Of a stretch of 64,000 nucleotides of DNA, positions 8,774 through 17,108 are shown one piece after another (position 1 is the first letter of the stretch; every line of letters begins with the position of its first letter). Source of the stretch: CANKHA01 sp035699705 (GTDB lineage: Bacteria > Pseudomonadota > Alphaproteobacteria > Rhizobiales > Xanthobacteraceae); contig DASSPI010000095.1 in NCBI GenBank assembly GCA_035699705.1, positions 1 through 64,000 of the forward strand. Reading direction: 5' to 3'. Both the position numbers and the translations under genes were made by a program. The notes beneath the pieces are model-generated. The model saw only the letters and a list, made by a program, of their open reading frames with translations. It did not search any database and was not told where the DNA came from.

Positions 8774-8886
8774 CATGGCCGCACTTGGCCTGTCGAAGAC
8801 GGGCGTAAACGCCCTGATGTTCCGGCCATCCCGATTATGGAGGCGATGCTCGCCTAAACGAGATGGCCGGGACGAGCCCGGCCATG
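8774..8886. repeat. Intergenic inverted-repeat element
   Basis: The phoB-gcrA gap begins with CATGGC (8774-8779) and ends with GCCATG (8881-8886), with further GC-rich complementary segments such as GGCC/GGCC between. This resembles the short palindromic intergenic repeats common in this order. It may also act as a terminator for the convergent phoB and gcrA genes. The boundaries are approximate. Confidence 0.35.
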
Positions 8887-8911
8887 ACGTAAAAAGTATT
8901 GAGATGAACCC

Positions 8912-9409
8912 TTACCCCCGGAACGACCGGCGGTCCCTGCGCCGGTCGCTCACCGGCTGGTAAGCGACGCGCGAGTGATGCGAGCAATAAGGCAGACTGT
9001 TCACCGTATTGCCGCCGCAGAAGAAGAAATCAGGGCTGCCAGGCTCGCCGATGGGCCAGCGGCAGGTATCCTCGGTCAGCTCGAGGATCGTGCGGCGTTG
9101 CCCCATCGGGATGATGTTGTCGATCAGCTCCGGCTCGGCATCGAGGTCGTGCTCATAAGCATGCGCCAGCGCGGTATTGCCCCGCATGGAGGGACGCGAC
9201 ACCCGCATCATGCCCGGGGCGCGCGGCTTGCGCGGCCGTGCCGCGCCGGAGGAGGAGCTTTTGGCCCGCCCGGAAAGCCCGAGGCGGTGGACCTTGCCGA
9301 TCACCGCGTTACGGGTGATGCCGCCGAGCTCGCCGGCAATCTGGCTTGCCGAAAGCCCGTCCGCCCAAAGCTTTTTCAGAAGTTCTACCCGCTCGTCGGT
9401 CCAACTCAT
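8912..9409 (-). CDS. gcrA: GcrA-family cell-cycle regulator
   Basis: The 165-residue product starts MSWTDERVELLKKLWADGLSA, the characteristic GcrA N-terminal helix-turn-helix, including RNAVIGKVHRLGLSGR. It ends with the conserved Cys/His region (TCRWPIGEP, FFFCG, YCSHHSRVAYQP). In alphaproteobacteria GcrA binds sigma-70 and CcrM-methylated GANTC promoters to control cell-cycle genes. An in-frame ATG two codons upstream (9415) is an alternative start. It is divergent from argD. Confidence 0.9.
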   Translation of the reverse strand: MSWTDERVELLKKLWADGLSASQIAGELGGITRNAVIGKVHRLGLSGRAKSSSSGAARPRKPRAPGMMRVSRPSMRGNTALAHAYEHDLDAEPELIDNIIPMGQRRTILELTEDTCRWPIGEPGSPDFFFCGGNTVNSLPYCSHHSRVAYQPVSDRRRDRRSFRG

Positions 9410-9699
9410 GTCCATTCCCCCTCGACCAGCACCGCGCAGAATCCAACCTCGTTGTCCGGCAGCCCTATGGCCCGCCCGACCCGCACGCAGTCGAAACTCA
9501 AGGAAGCCTATTTGCCCCGTCGCGCACGAGATGTCGTATGCGACAATCTGGAAGCTACAATATGGGGCGACTCCCGCGCAAGAGTCGGGGCGGCGAGCGT
9601 CCACACATTCCTCGAAAAACCTGCTGTCGGTGGATAAGCGCAGGCCAGGGATGGCTGAAGCGGTATCCCGCTGACGCCATGGGGCGGTCTGGCGACGTG
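9410..9699. other. gcrA-argD intergenic region
   Basis: The divergent gap to argD is 387 bp in all; its right side carries the argD promoter and leader hairpin listed separately. In this left part no protein-like frame or RNA fold stands out. It should contain the gcrA promoter, which I could not pinpoint. Confidence 0.4.
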
Positions 9700-9728
9700 T
9701 TGACCGGTTCCGGGCGGCCAAATAGAAT
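9700..9728 (+). promoter_or_regulatory. Sigma-70-type promoter of argD
   Basis: TTGACC (9700-9705) and TAGAAT (9723-9728) are separated by 17 bp, close to the sigma-70 consensus, about 70 bp upstream of the argD start. Transcription would begin near 9735, directly before the leader hairpin. Confidence 0.65.
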
Positions 9729-9737
9729 GTTTGTCTC

Positions 9738-9758
9738 GTGCCGCCCCGAGGGCGGCAC
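9738..9758 (+). other. argD leader hairpin
   Basis: GTGCCGCCC (9738-9746) and GGGCGGCAC (9750-9758) form a perfect 9-bp stem with a 3-nt loop, followed by an A/T-rich stretch (AAATTATTTT). It lies at the predicted 5' end of the argD mRNA, so it could be a 5' stabiliser or an attenuator. No leader peptide was seen. Confidence 0.55.
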
Positions 9759-9796
9759 AAATTATTTTGGGAATTGTTTCTTGAAAGAACCTGGCC

Positions 9797-11005
9797 GTGG
9801 CGTCGCATATCCTGCCGACTTACGCGCGCGTCGATCTCGCTTTTGAGCGGGGCGAAGGCGCCTGGCTGATCGCGACCAACGGTGACCGTTACCTGGATTT
9901 CGCCTCCGGCATCGCGGTCAATGCGCTCGGGCACGCGCATCCGCGGCTGGTCGCCGCGCTGACCGAACAGGCCAACAAGCTCTGGCACGTCTCCAATCTC
10001 TATCGCATTCCCGAAGCCGAAAGGCTGGCGGAGCGGCTATGCGAGGTGAGCTTCGCGGACAACGTGTTCTTCACCAATTCCGGCGCGGAAGCGATGGAAT
10101 GCGCCATCAAGATGGCGCGGAAATATCAGTCGGCCAGCGGCCGGCCCGAGCGCTTCCGCCTCATTACCTTCGAAGGCGCTTTCCACGGCCGCACCATGGC
10201 GACGATTGCCGCGGGTGGGCAGAAAAAGCATCTCGAAGGTTTCGGTCCGCCGGTCGAAGGCTTCGACCAGGTGCCTTTCGGCGATCTTGAGGCAGTCAAA
10301 CGCGCCATCGGTCCGCAGACCGCCGGCATCCTGATCGAGCCGATCCAGGGCGAAGGCGGCGTGCGGGTCGCATCGCCGGCTTTTCTGCGCGCCTTGCGCC
10401 AGCTCTGCGACGAGCACGGGCTGTTGCTGATCTTCGACGAGGTGCAGACCGGCGTCGGCCGCACCGGAAACTTCTTCGCCTATGAGCGCACGGGCGTAAC
10501 CCCGGACATCATGGCGATCGCAAAGGGCATCGGCGGCGGCTTTCCGCTCGGCGCCTGCCTCGGCTCCGCCGAGGCGGCCAAAGGCATGACCGTGGGCACG
10601 CACGGATCCACCTATGGCGGCAATCCGCTCGCCACTGCGCTTGGCAATGCCATGTTGGACGTGACACTGGCGCCCGGGTTTCTGGATCATGTGCGGCGGA
10701 TCGGGCTGCTGTTCAAGCAGCGGCTGGCCGAACTGAAGGACCGGCATCCGGCGGTGATCGCGGAGGTGCGCGGCGAGGGCCTGCTGATCGGGCTGCGCAC
10801 CATCGTGCCGAATGCGAAGCTGGTCGACGCCCTGCGCGCGGAAAAGATGCTGGCGCCGGCGGCGGGGGATAATGTCGTACGGCTGCTGCCGCCGCTGATC
10901 GCGGGCGAAGCGGAGATCAGCGAAGCGATCACGCGCATCGACCGCGCTTGCAGCGCCATTGAGCGCGAGCTCGAGCAGCCGCTGAAACAGGGAGCGGTCC
11001 GGTGA
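9797..11005 (+). CDS. argD: Acetylornithine aminotransferase
   Basis: The product is a class III PLP aminotransferase of 402 residues. FASGIAVNALGHAHP (about 35-49), TNSGAEAMECAIKMAR, FHGRTMATIAA, the DEVQTGVGRTG segment (Asp for the PLP ring nitrogen), the AKGIGGGFPLGA Schiff-base Lys and HGSTYGGNPLA all match ArgD. It makes N-acetylornithine in arginine synthesis. The GTG start at 9797 gives the usual ArgD N-terminus. Its stop overlaps the argF start by 4 nt, so the two form an operon. Confidence 0.94.
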   Translation: MASHILPTYARVDLAFERGEGAWLIATNGDRYLDFASGIAVNALGHAHPRLVAALTEQANKLWHVSNLYRIPEAERLAERLCEVSFADNVFFTNSGAEAMECAIKMARKYQSASGRPERFRLITFEGAFHGRTMATIAAGGQKKHLEGFGPPVEGFDQVPFGDLEAVKRAIGPQTAGILIEPIQGEGGVRVASPAFLRALRQLCDEHGLLLIFDEVQTGVGRTGNFFAYERTGVTPDIMAIAKGIGGGFPLGACLGSAEAAKGMTVGTHGSTYGGNPLATALGNAMLDVTLAPGFLDHVRRIGLLFKQRLAELKDRHPAVIAEVRGEGLLIGLRTIVPNAKLVDALRAEKMLAPAAGDNVVRLLPPLIAGEAEISEAITRIDRACSAIERELEQPLKQGAVR

Positions 11006-11937
11006 GCGGCAACGGCGTCAGACATTTCCTCGACCTGATCGAGCTGCCGTCGGCGGAGCTGCGCGCAATGATCGATTCCGCGCGCGCGATGAAGGCACGG
11101 TGGAAGGCTTCCGGCGGGCCGGAACGGCGCCCGCTCGCCGGCAAGATGCTCGCCATGATTTTCGACAAGCCATCCACGCGCACGCGCGTCTCCTTCGACG
11201 TGGCCATGCGGCAATTGGGCGGCGACACCATGCTGCTCACGGGGCAGGAAATGCAGCTCGGCCGGGGTGAGACCCTCGCCGATACCGCGCGGGTGCTCTC
11301 GCGTTATGTCGATGCCATCATGATCCGCACGCTGGATCCCGACACGCCGGTGGAGTTGGCCCGCCATGCCACGGTGCCGGTGATCAACGGCCTGACCAAG
11401 GCTTCGCATCCCTGTCAGGTGATGGCGGACGTAATGACCTTCGAGGAGCACCGCGGTCCGATCCGCGGCCGCACCGTGGCCTGGACCGGCGATGCCAATA
11501 ATGTGCTGACGTCCTGGATGCACGCGGCGCAGCGCTTCGACTTCAGCTTGCGGGTCGCGACGCCGCCGGAGCTGGCCCCGAAAAAGCCGCTGCTCGATTG
11601 GATCAAGAGCTCAGGGGCTCCGATCAAGCTAATGAACGATCCGGACGAAGCGGTGAAGGGCGCCGACTGCGTCGTCACCGACACCTGGGTCTCGATGGGC
11701 GACCGCGACGTCGACGGCCGACGTCACAATCTGCTCACGCGCTATCAGGTGAATGCCGCTCTGATGGCGCGCGCCAAGCCCGACGCGCTGTTCATGCATT
11801 GCCTGCCGGCGCATCGGGGCGAGGAAGTCACCGACGAGGTGATGGACGGGCCGCACTCCGTCGTGTTCGACGAAGCGGAGAACCGGCTGCACGCGCAGAA
11901 GGGCATCCTGGCCTGGTGTTTTCACACCGCCGCCTAG
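11002..11937 (+). CDS. argF: Ornithine carbamoyltransferase
   Basis: The product has 311 residues with the carbamoyl-phosphate motif KPSTRTRVSF (about 54-63), ASHPCQVMAD (about 133-142) and the ornithine loop MHCLPAHRGEEVTDEVMDG (about 261-279). It converts ornithine and carbamoyl phosphate to citrulline. GTG 11002 overlaps the argD stop. The argD-argF-hslO order is common in Hyphomicrobiales. Confidence 0.95.
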   Translation: MSGNGVRHFLDLIELPSAELRAMIDSARAMKARWKASGGPERRPLAGKMLAMIFDKPSTRTRVSFDVAMRQLGGDTMLLTGQEMQLGRGETLADTARVLSRYVDAIMIRTLDPDTPVELARHATVPVINGLTKASHPCQVMADVMTFEEHRGPIRGRTVAWTGDANNVLTSWMHAAQRFDFSLRVATPPELAPKKPLLDWIKSSGAPIKLMNDPDEAVKGADCVVTDTWVSMGDRDVDGRRHNLLTRYQVNAALMARAKPDALFMHCLPAHRGEEVTDEVMDGPHSVVFDEAENRLHAQKGILAWCFHTAA

Positions 11938-12029
11938 CGCGCGAACGCATTAAACCAAGCGGTTGTGTCCACGAATCCGCTTGAGGTCCGGGGGTCGCAT
12001 TCGGGGTGATGCGGCCTACATATAGATCG

Positions 12030-13055
12030 ATGACAAATCCAGATTTTGAAATTCCCGTGCGCGCGCCGGCCTCGACGTCCGAGGACGACACGATTTTGCC
12101 ATTCGAAGTGCCCGCGCTCGATCTGCGCGGTCGCGTGGTCCGTCTCGGCCCCGCGGTGGACGAAATCCTGGCGCGGCACGATTATCCTGAGCCCGTCGCC
12201 AAGCTCCTCGGCGAGGCCATCGCCCTGACTTCGCTGCTCGGCTCGTCGCTTAAATTCGAGGGCCGCTTCATCCTGCAGACGCAGACCGACGGCCCGGTGC
12301 GCATGCTGATCGTCGATTTTGTCACGCCTGACCGCGTGCGCGCCTGCGCGCGCTTTGACAACGCCCGCGTGGAAGCCGCCGTTGCCGAAGGACAGTCCAA
12401 CCCGGGAGCCTTGCTCGGCCATGGTCACCTCGCCATGACGATCGACCGGGGGCCTGACATGAACCGTTACCAGGGCCTGGTTGCACTGGAAGGCGGCAGC
12501 CTGGAAGACGCGGCGCATGAGTATTTTCTGCGCTCGGAGCAGATTCCGACGCGCGTGCGGCTCGCGGTCGCCGAGGAACTGTGGCGCGACGTGGATGGCG
12601 CCGGCCATCGCTGGCGTGCGGGCGGCATCCTGCTGCAATTCCTGCCCAAGGCCACCGAGCGCATGCGTCAGGCAGATCTCCATCCCGGCGACGCGCCTGA
12701 AGGCGCCGAGAAGCATGCGGTGACCGAGGACGATGCCTGGGTCGAAGGCCGCGCATTGGTCGAGACGGTGGAGGCGATCGAACTGATCGATCCCGCGCTA
12801 TCGAGCGAGGCGCTGCTCTATCGGCTATTTCACGAGCGTGGCGTGAAGGTCTTCAATGACGCACCGCTGCGCGCGCAATGCTCTTGCTCGCGCGACAATG
12901 TGGCGGCGATGCTGCGCAGTTTTTCGCAGGACGACCGGGACCATATGGTGCAGGATGGCCTGATTCAGGTGACCTGCGAATTCTGCAACACGAGCTATGA
13001 CTTCAACCCGAAAGACGTTGCGGCGCCGCCGCCCGGTAGCGAGCAATCGGAATAG
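12030..13055 (+). CDS. hslO: Hsp33 redox-regulated chaperone
   Basis: The roughly 341-residue Hsp33 has the conserved body (GEAIALTSLLGSSLKFEGRF; ALLGHGHLAMTID) and a C-terminal zinc switch of two pairs, CSCSRDN and CEFC. Oxidation of these cysteines releases zinc and activates holdase activity. ATG 12030 is chosen; GTG 12006 and ATG 12009 in the same frame add seven or eight residues, and none has a strong ribosome site. The last 59 nt overlap the next gene in another frame. Confidence 0.92.
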   Translation: MTNPDFEIPVRAPASTSEDDTILPFEVPALDLRGRVVRLGPAVDEILARHDYPEPVAKLLGEAIALTSLLGSSLKFEGRFILQTQTDGPVRMLIVDFVTPDRVRACARFDNARVEAAVAEGQSNPGALLGHGHLAMTIDRGPDMNRYQGLVALEGGSLEDAAHEYFLRSEQIPTRVRLAVAEELWRDVDGAGHRWRAGGILLQFLPKATERMRQADLHPGDAPEGAEKHAVTEDDAWVEGRALVETVEAIELIDPALSSEALLYRLFHERGVKVFNDAPLRAQCSCSRDNVAAMLRSFSQDDRDHMVQDGLIQVTCEFCNTSYDFNPKDVAAPPPGSEQSE

Positions 13056-13785
13056 CTCTGCGTCGGCGTACCTGCTGGTTTTATCCGCCGCGCTTCTCGC
13101 AACGTCTGCCGCCTTTGCTCAAAGCTGTCCCGAGCCGCTGACCAGCGCGCGGCGGCTCGTGCTCGTCACCAGCAAGAGCATGGCGGCGGCCAGAGGCATC
13201 GCGCGCCTGTTCGAGCGTGGGTCACCGGCAGAACCCTGGCGGCTCGCAGCCCGGCCGGAACCGGTCGTGCTCGGCCGCGCCGGTATGGCGTGGGGATTGG
13301 GATTTCACCATTTTGCGGCGGCCGGCGAGCCGAAGAAAGCCGAAGGCGACGGCCGCACGCCCGCCGGCCTCTATCGCATCGGCGTCAGCTTCGGCTTCGG
13401 CGCCTCGCCGCGCCCGGGCCACATCCAACTCGCCGAAGACAGCGTCTGTGTCGATGACCCGGCGTCACCGGCCTACAACACCATCACCTCACGCAGCATT
13501 GTCGGACGCGAGGTGCACGGCGAAAACATGCGGACCATCCAGCGCTATCGCCGCGGGCTGGTGGTCGATTATCCAACCGATGCAAAGATGCGCGGCGGAT
13601 CCTGCATTTTCATCCACATCAAGCGCGCCAGCATGGCTCCTACCGCCGGCTGCGTCGCTTTGCCGGAGGCGCGGGTCGCGGCCTGGCAGCAATTCAGCGA
13701 ACCGGGTGCCGTGCTCGCCACCGTGCCGGAGACCGCGCTCGGCAGGTTGTCCGGTTGCCTGCCGCCGATCCCGCAGGAGCGGTGA
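12997..13785 (+). CDS. L,D-transpeptidase-type (YkuD-fold) periplasmic protein
   Basis: The product has 262 residues. A basic N-terminus and hydrophobic segment ending AFAQ (about residue 42) form a signal peptide. The region GDGRTPAGLYRIG and the C-terminal block CIFIHI....TAGCVAL supply the His and Cys of the YkuD catalytic motif (HxGC-type). Such enzymes make 3-3 peptidoglycan cross-links or attach proteins to peptidoglycan; the exact substrate is unknown. The start at 12997 lies inside hslO. No later in-frame start keeps a whole signal peptide, so a 59-nt overlap seems real. Confidence 0.75.
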   Translation: MTSTRKTLRRRRPVASNRNSSASAYLLVLSAALLATSAAFAQSCPEPLTSARRLVLVTSKSMAAARGIARLFERGSPAEPWRLAARPEPVVLGRAGMAWGLGFHHFAAAGEPKKAEGDGRTPAGLYRIGVSFGFGASPRPGHIQLAEDSVCVDDPASPAYNTITSRSIVGREVHGENMRTIQRYRRGLVVDYPTDAKMRGGSCIFIHIKRASMAPTAGCVALPEARVAAWQQFSEPGAVLATVPETALGRLSGCLPPIPQER

Positions 13786-13789
13786 AGGA

Positions 13790-14182
13790 TCAGTTGATCG
13801 TCTGCTCGCCGTAGGAGCAATCCAGCGAAAAGGTCGGGATTTCTACGTCGAACGGCTCGCCGGTCTCGGTCTGCATGCCGTAACTGCCGGTCATGAAGCC
13901 GGATGGCGTCGGCAGCGGGACGCCGCTGGTATATTCAAATGATTGTCCGGGCTTCAGCACCGGCTCTTCGCCGACCACGCCCGCGCCTTTCACCTCTTGC
14001 AGACGCCCCAATGCGTCGGTGATGCGCCAATGCCGCGTCCGCAGCTGCACCGTCTCCGGGCCGGCATTGGTGATCGCGATGGTATAAGCCCAGAAAAAAT
14101 AGCCGTTCTCCGGCGACGAGCGCTCAGCGAGGAAGCGCGGTGTTACCGTGACTTCGATGTTGCGCGTGGCGGCGCGGTACAT
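13790..14182 (-). CDS. apaG: ApaG protein
   Basis: The 130-residue ApaG-fold protein (fibronectin-type beta sandwich) contains YFFWAYTIAITNAG, LRTRHWRITDA and the conserved GVVGEEPVLKPGQSFEYTSG and GFMTGSYGMQ segments. ApaG (CorD) is linked to divalent-cation tolerance; its biochemical role is not settled. The ATG at 14180-14182 gives the usual N-terminus. It is convergent with the transpeptidase gene and divergent from opgC. Confidence 0.92.
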   Translation of the reverse strand: MYRAATRNIEVTVTPRFLAERSSPENGYFFWAYTIAITNAGPETVQLRTRHWRITDALGRLQEVKGAGVVGEEPVLKPGQSFEYTSGVPLPTPSGFMTGSYGMQTETGEPFDVEIPTFSLDCSYGEQTIN

Positions 14183-14230
14183 GGTATATCCTTCGGCAGC
14201 GCTTGAGATTAACCGAAGCGAGCCGGCACA

Positions 14231-15499
14231 GTGAATAGGGTCCGCCAGCAGCTGGCAACGGCCGAACCGGCAGCTTTCACAGAATCCGGTCCGCCGAGCT
14301 TGGCCGAGTCCCCGCCGGCGGGCAAAGTGGCATCGATCCCGCCCGCTCCGCCAAGCAAGCGGGACCTGCGGCTCGATCTGTTTCGCGGCCTCGCCTTGTG
14401 GCTCATCTTTCTCGATCACATTCCGACCAACATCGTGAGTTGGATCACGATCCGCAATTACGGTTTCAGCGACGCGACGGAAATTTTCATCTTCATCTCG
14501 GGTTTTACCGCCGCCTTCGTTTACGGCAACGCGATGAACGAGCGCGGCTTTCTGGTAGCCGGCGCCCGCATCCTGCGGCGCGCATGGCAAATCTACGTCG
14601 CCCATGTCTTTCTCTTCGCGATCTATATGGCGGAGATCGCCTATGTGGCGTCGAGCTTCGAGAATCCGCTCTATGCGGAGGAAATGGGCGCGCTGGATTT
14701 TCTCAAGCAGCCGGACGTGACGATCATCCAGGCGCTGTTGTTGAAATTCAAGCCGGTGAATATGGACGTATTGCCGCTCTATATCGTCCTGTTGCTGTTG
14801 TTTCCGCCCATCCTCTGGCTGTTGCTGCGCAGGCCGACGCTCGCCCTGAGCGCCTCGGTGGTGCTTTATGCCGCGAGCTGGGAATTCGGCTGGAATCTGC
14901 AGGCTTATCCGAGCGGAACCTGGCTCTTCAATCCGTTCGCCTGGCAATTGCTCTTCGTGTTCGGCGCCTGGTGCGCCATGGGCGGCGCCGAACGCCTGTC
15001 CGGCGTTTTGCGTTCCCGGATCACGCTGGCAGTCGCTGTCGCCTATCTGGTGTTTGCTTTCCTGATCACGATGACCTGGCACGTCCCTGTGCTGGGGCAG
15101 TTCGTGCCGGAGCGGCTCGCTTCGCTGATTTATCCTATCGACAAGACCAATCTCGACGTTCTGCGCTTTGCGCATTTCCTCGCGCTCGGTGTGTTGATCG
15201 TCTGGTTCATTCCGCGCCACTGGTCGGGCCTGCAATGGCCGATCTTCCGTCCGGCGATCTGGTGCGGACAGCATTCGCTGGAAATTTTTTGTCTCGGCGT
15301 GTTCCTGGCCTTTGCCGCCCATTTCATCATGGGCGAAATCTCGGCCGGCGTGCTAATGCAGGTCGCGGTCAGTATCGCCGGCGTGGCAATAATGATTGCC
15401 GCTGCGGGCCTGCTGGTGTGGTATAAGAGTATTGAGGGGCGCAATCCTGGTTCGCGGACCAAATCTACCGACGCGGATCTGGCGGGAGGCGAAGCATGA
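14231..15499 (+). CDS. opgC: OpgC-type membrane acyltransferase
   Basis: The product has 422 residues: a Pro/Ala-rich cytoplasmic start of about 45 residues, then about ten membrane helices. The motif RLDLFRGLALWLIFLDHIP (about 47-65) carries the Arg and the Asp-His pair typical of OpgC and the acyltransferase-3 superfamily. OpgC proteins succinylate osmoregulated periplasmic glucans. The start is GTG 14231. The stop overlaps the next gene (ATGA), and the two downstream genes encode periplasmic SGNH-like proteins, which suggests a shared envelope-glycan modification job. Confidence 0.85.
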   Translation: MNRVRQQLATAEPAAFTESGPPSLAESPPAGKVASIPPAPPSKRDLRLDLFRGLALWLIFLDHIPTNIVSWITIRNYGFSDATEIFIFISGFTAAFVYGNAMNERGFLVAGARILRRAWQIYVAHVFLFAIYMAEIAYVASSFENPLYAEEMGALDFLKQPDVTIIQALLLKFKPVNMDVLPLYIVLLLLFPPILWLLLRRPTLALSASVVLYAASWEFGWNLQAYPSGTWLFNPFAWQLLFVFGAWCAMGGAERLSGVLRSRITLAVAVAYLVFAFLITMTWHVPVLGQFVPERLASLIYPIDKTNLDVLRFAHFLALGVLIVWFIPRHWSGLQWPIFRPAIWCGQHSLEIFCLGVFLAFAAHFIMGEISAGVLMQVAVSIAGVAIMIAAAGLLVWYKSIEGRNPGSRTKSTDADLAGGEA

Positions 15500-16245
15500 G
15501 GGCGCCGGCAATTGCGCTCTTCATTACTTGTCTGCTGGCGGGCGGCGCCGCGGCGCAACGCCCGGATACCTGCGATGTGCCCGGTTATCTTCTGTTTGAT
15601 GACAACGAGCTCAGTCGCGTGGCCACCGCGGTGAAGGAAAAGCAGCAGCTCGACATCGCGATCATCGGCACCGGTTCCTCGACGCTCGCGGGACCAGAAG
15701 GCAAAGCCTATCCGGCCCGGCTGGAAGCGGCGCTCAACGCGCAGCTTCCGAATGTCGCGGTGCATGTGACGGTCCATGCTGCACCGCGGCAGACAGCGGC
15801 CAAGATGTGGGAAGACCTGCAGAAAATCGTGAGCGAACAAAAGCCGGCGTTGCTTGTGTGGCAAACCGGGACCGTTGATGCTATGCGAGGCATAGAACCG
15901 GATGAATTTGGATCCATCCTGAATACTGCCGTTGAAAAGATACAAGCCGCCGGGACTGACGTCGTCTTGATGAATATGCAGTACAGCCCAAGAACTGAAA
16001 CCATGATCGCCGTCGGCCCCTATGCCGAAAATATGCGGTGGGTTTCACAACAGCGGAAAATTCCGTTGTTCGACCGGCTCGGCATCATGCGGCACTGGAG
16101 CGACACCGGCGTATTCGACTTCTACACCCCGACCAAAGCTTTTGGCGTCGCGCAGAAGGTGCATGAATGCATCGGCCGCGCTCTTGCAACCCAAATCATT
16201 GATGCTGCGCAGCTTGGGCCGATGACGGCGAAAGTCGCTCAATGA
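15496..16245 (+). CDS. SGNH-hydrolase-like periplasmic protein, active site degenerate
   Basis: The product has 249 residues with a signal peptide ending near residue 20 (GGAAAQ). The fold is SGNH-like: block I is IIGTGSST, so a Ser remains. Block II has no clear Gly, block III reads WQTGTVD where the family has GxN, and the block V Asp-x-x-His pair is absent (the segment is YTPTKAF). The paralogue just downstream keeps all of these. A catalytically inactive, binding or scaffolding role is therefore likely. ATGA overlaps join it to opgC and to the next gene. Confidence 0.7.
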   Translation: MRAPAIALFITCLLAGGAAAQRPDTCDVPGYLLFDDNELSRVATAVKEKQQLDIAIIGTGSSTLAGPEGKAYPARLEAALNAQLPNVAVHVTVHAAPRQTAAKMWEDLQKIVSEQKPALLVWQTGTVDAMRGIEPDEFGSILNTAVEKIQAAGTDVVLMNMQYSPRTETMIAVGPYAENMRWVSQQRKIPLFDRLGIMRHWSDTGVFDFYTPTKAFGVAQKVHECIGRALATQIIDAAQLGPMTAKVAQ

Positions 16246-17108
16246 CACGAGAAGCCGCCGCCCGCATGACCCGCAGTCTTCGCTTTTCCTTCTGGCCGGT
16301 GATGCTCGCCGCGCTCCTGTCGGCAGCACCCGCGCAAGCGCAAGGCGATAAATACGTGCCGGGAGCGATCGAGGCCTCGGCACAAAAAGCTGTGGTATCG
16401 GCGCAGACCGGCGCCTCGCCGCAATGCTTGGCGCCGAAGGAACTGGCGCGGCTGGAGCGTCCGCTCACCCACACCGCCCGCCTGTTGGCGGCCGGCCTGC
16501 CGATCAGGATCGTCGCCATTGGTTCATCCTCCACGGCGGGCGCGGGTGCCAGCTCGCCCGAGGCGTCCTATCCGAGCCGTCTCGCCGCCGAACTGGCCGA
16601 CAGATTTCCCGACCATGAGATCACGGTGCTGAACCGCGGCGCCAACGGTGAAGAAGCGCGCGACATGCTCGCCCGCTTCGAGACCACCGTCATCGCCGAG
16701 CGGCCGGATCTGGTGCTCTGGCAGGTCGGCACCAATACCGTGCTGCGCGATCATCCGGTGGCGCCGACCTCCTCGCTGATCGAGAAGGGGATCATGCAAT
16801 TGAAGGCGGCGGGCGCCGACGTCATTCTGATCGATCCGCAATTTGCGCCGAAGGTGATCGTCAAGAGCGCGCTGTCGCGCATGATCGGCCTGCTGCACGC
16901 GAAGGCCAAGCAATACAATGTCAACGTATTCCAGCGCTTCGCGGTGATGCGGCATTGGCGCGAGCGCCAGGGCATCGCCTTCGAAACCTTTGTCTCCTCC
17001 GATCAGCTCCACATGAATGACTGGAGCTATGCCTGCGTCGCGAAAGTGCTGAGCATCGCGATCGCGGAAGCCGCCACCCGGCCGGTTTCGTCCGCGGCGG
17101 CGCGCTGA
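16242..17108 (+). CDS. SGNH/GDSL hydrolase, periplasmic
   Basis: The product has 288 residues with a signal peptide (cut near AQAQ, about residue 34). It has the full SGNH set: block I VAIGSSSTAG, block II LNRGANGE, block III WQVGTNT (Gly and Asn) and block V SSDQLHMND (Asp and His). It probably acts as an O-acyl esterase or transferase in the periplasm. It is third in a tightly overlapping opgC-SGNH-SGNH operon, so glucan or lipid acyl groups made with OpgC are plausible substrates. It converges on metZ, whose stop lies directly after this gene. Confidence 0.8.
   Translation: MTREAAARMTRSLRFSFWPVMLAALLSAAPAQAQGDKYVPGAIEASAQKAVVSAQTGASPQCLAPKELARLERPLTHTARLLAAGLPIRIVAIGSSSTAGAGASSPEASYPSRLAAELADRFPDHEITVLNRGANGEEARDMLARFETTVIAERPDLVLWQVGTNTVLRDHPVAPTSSLIEKGIMQLKAAGADVILIDPQFAPKVIVKSALSRMIGLLHAKAKQYNVNVFQRFAVMRHWRERQGIAFETFVSSDQLHMNDWSYACVAKVLSIAIAEAATRPVSSAAAR

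Noticed and set aside
13790..15322. Long minus-strand frame extending far upstream of apaG
   Set aside because: Only the last 130 residues are ApaG; the rest is antisense to opgC and low-complexity.
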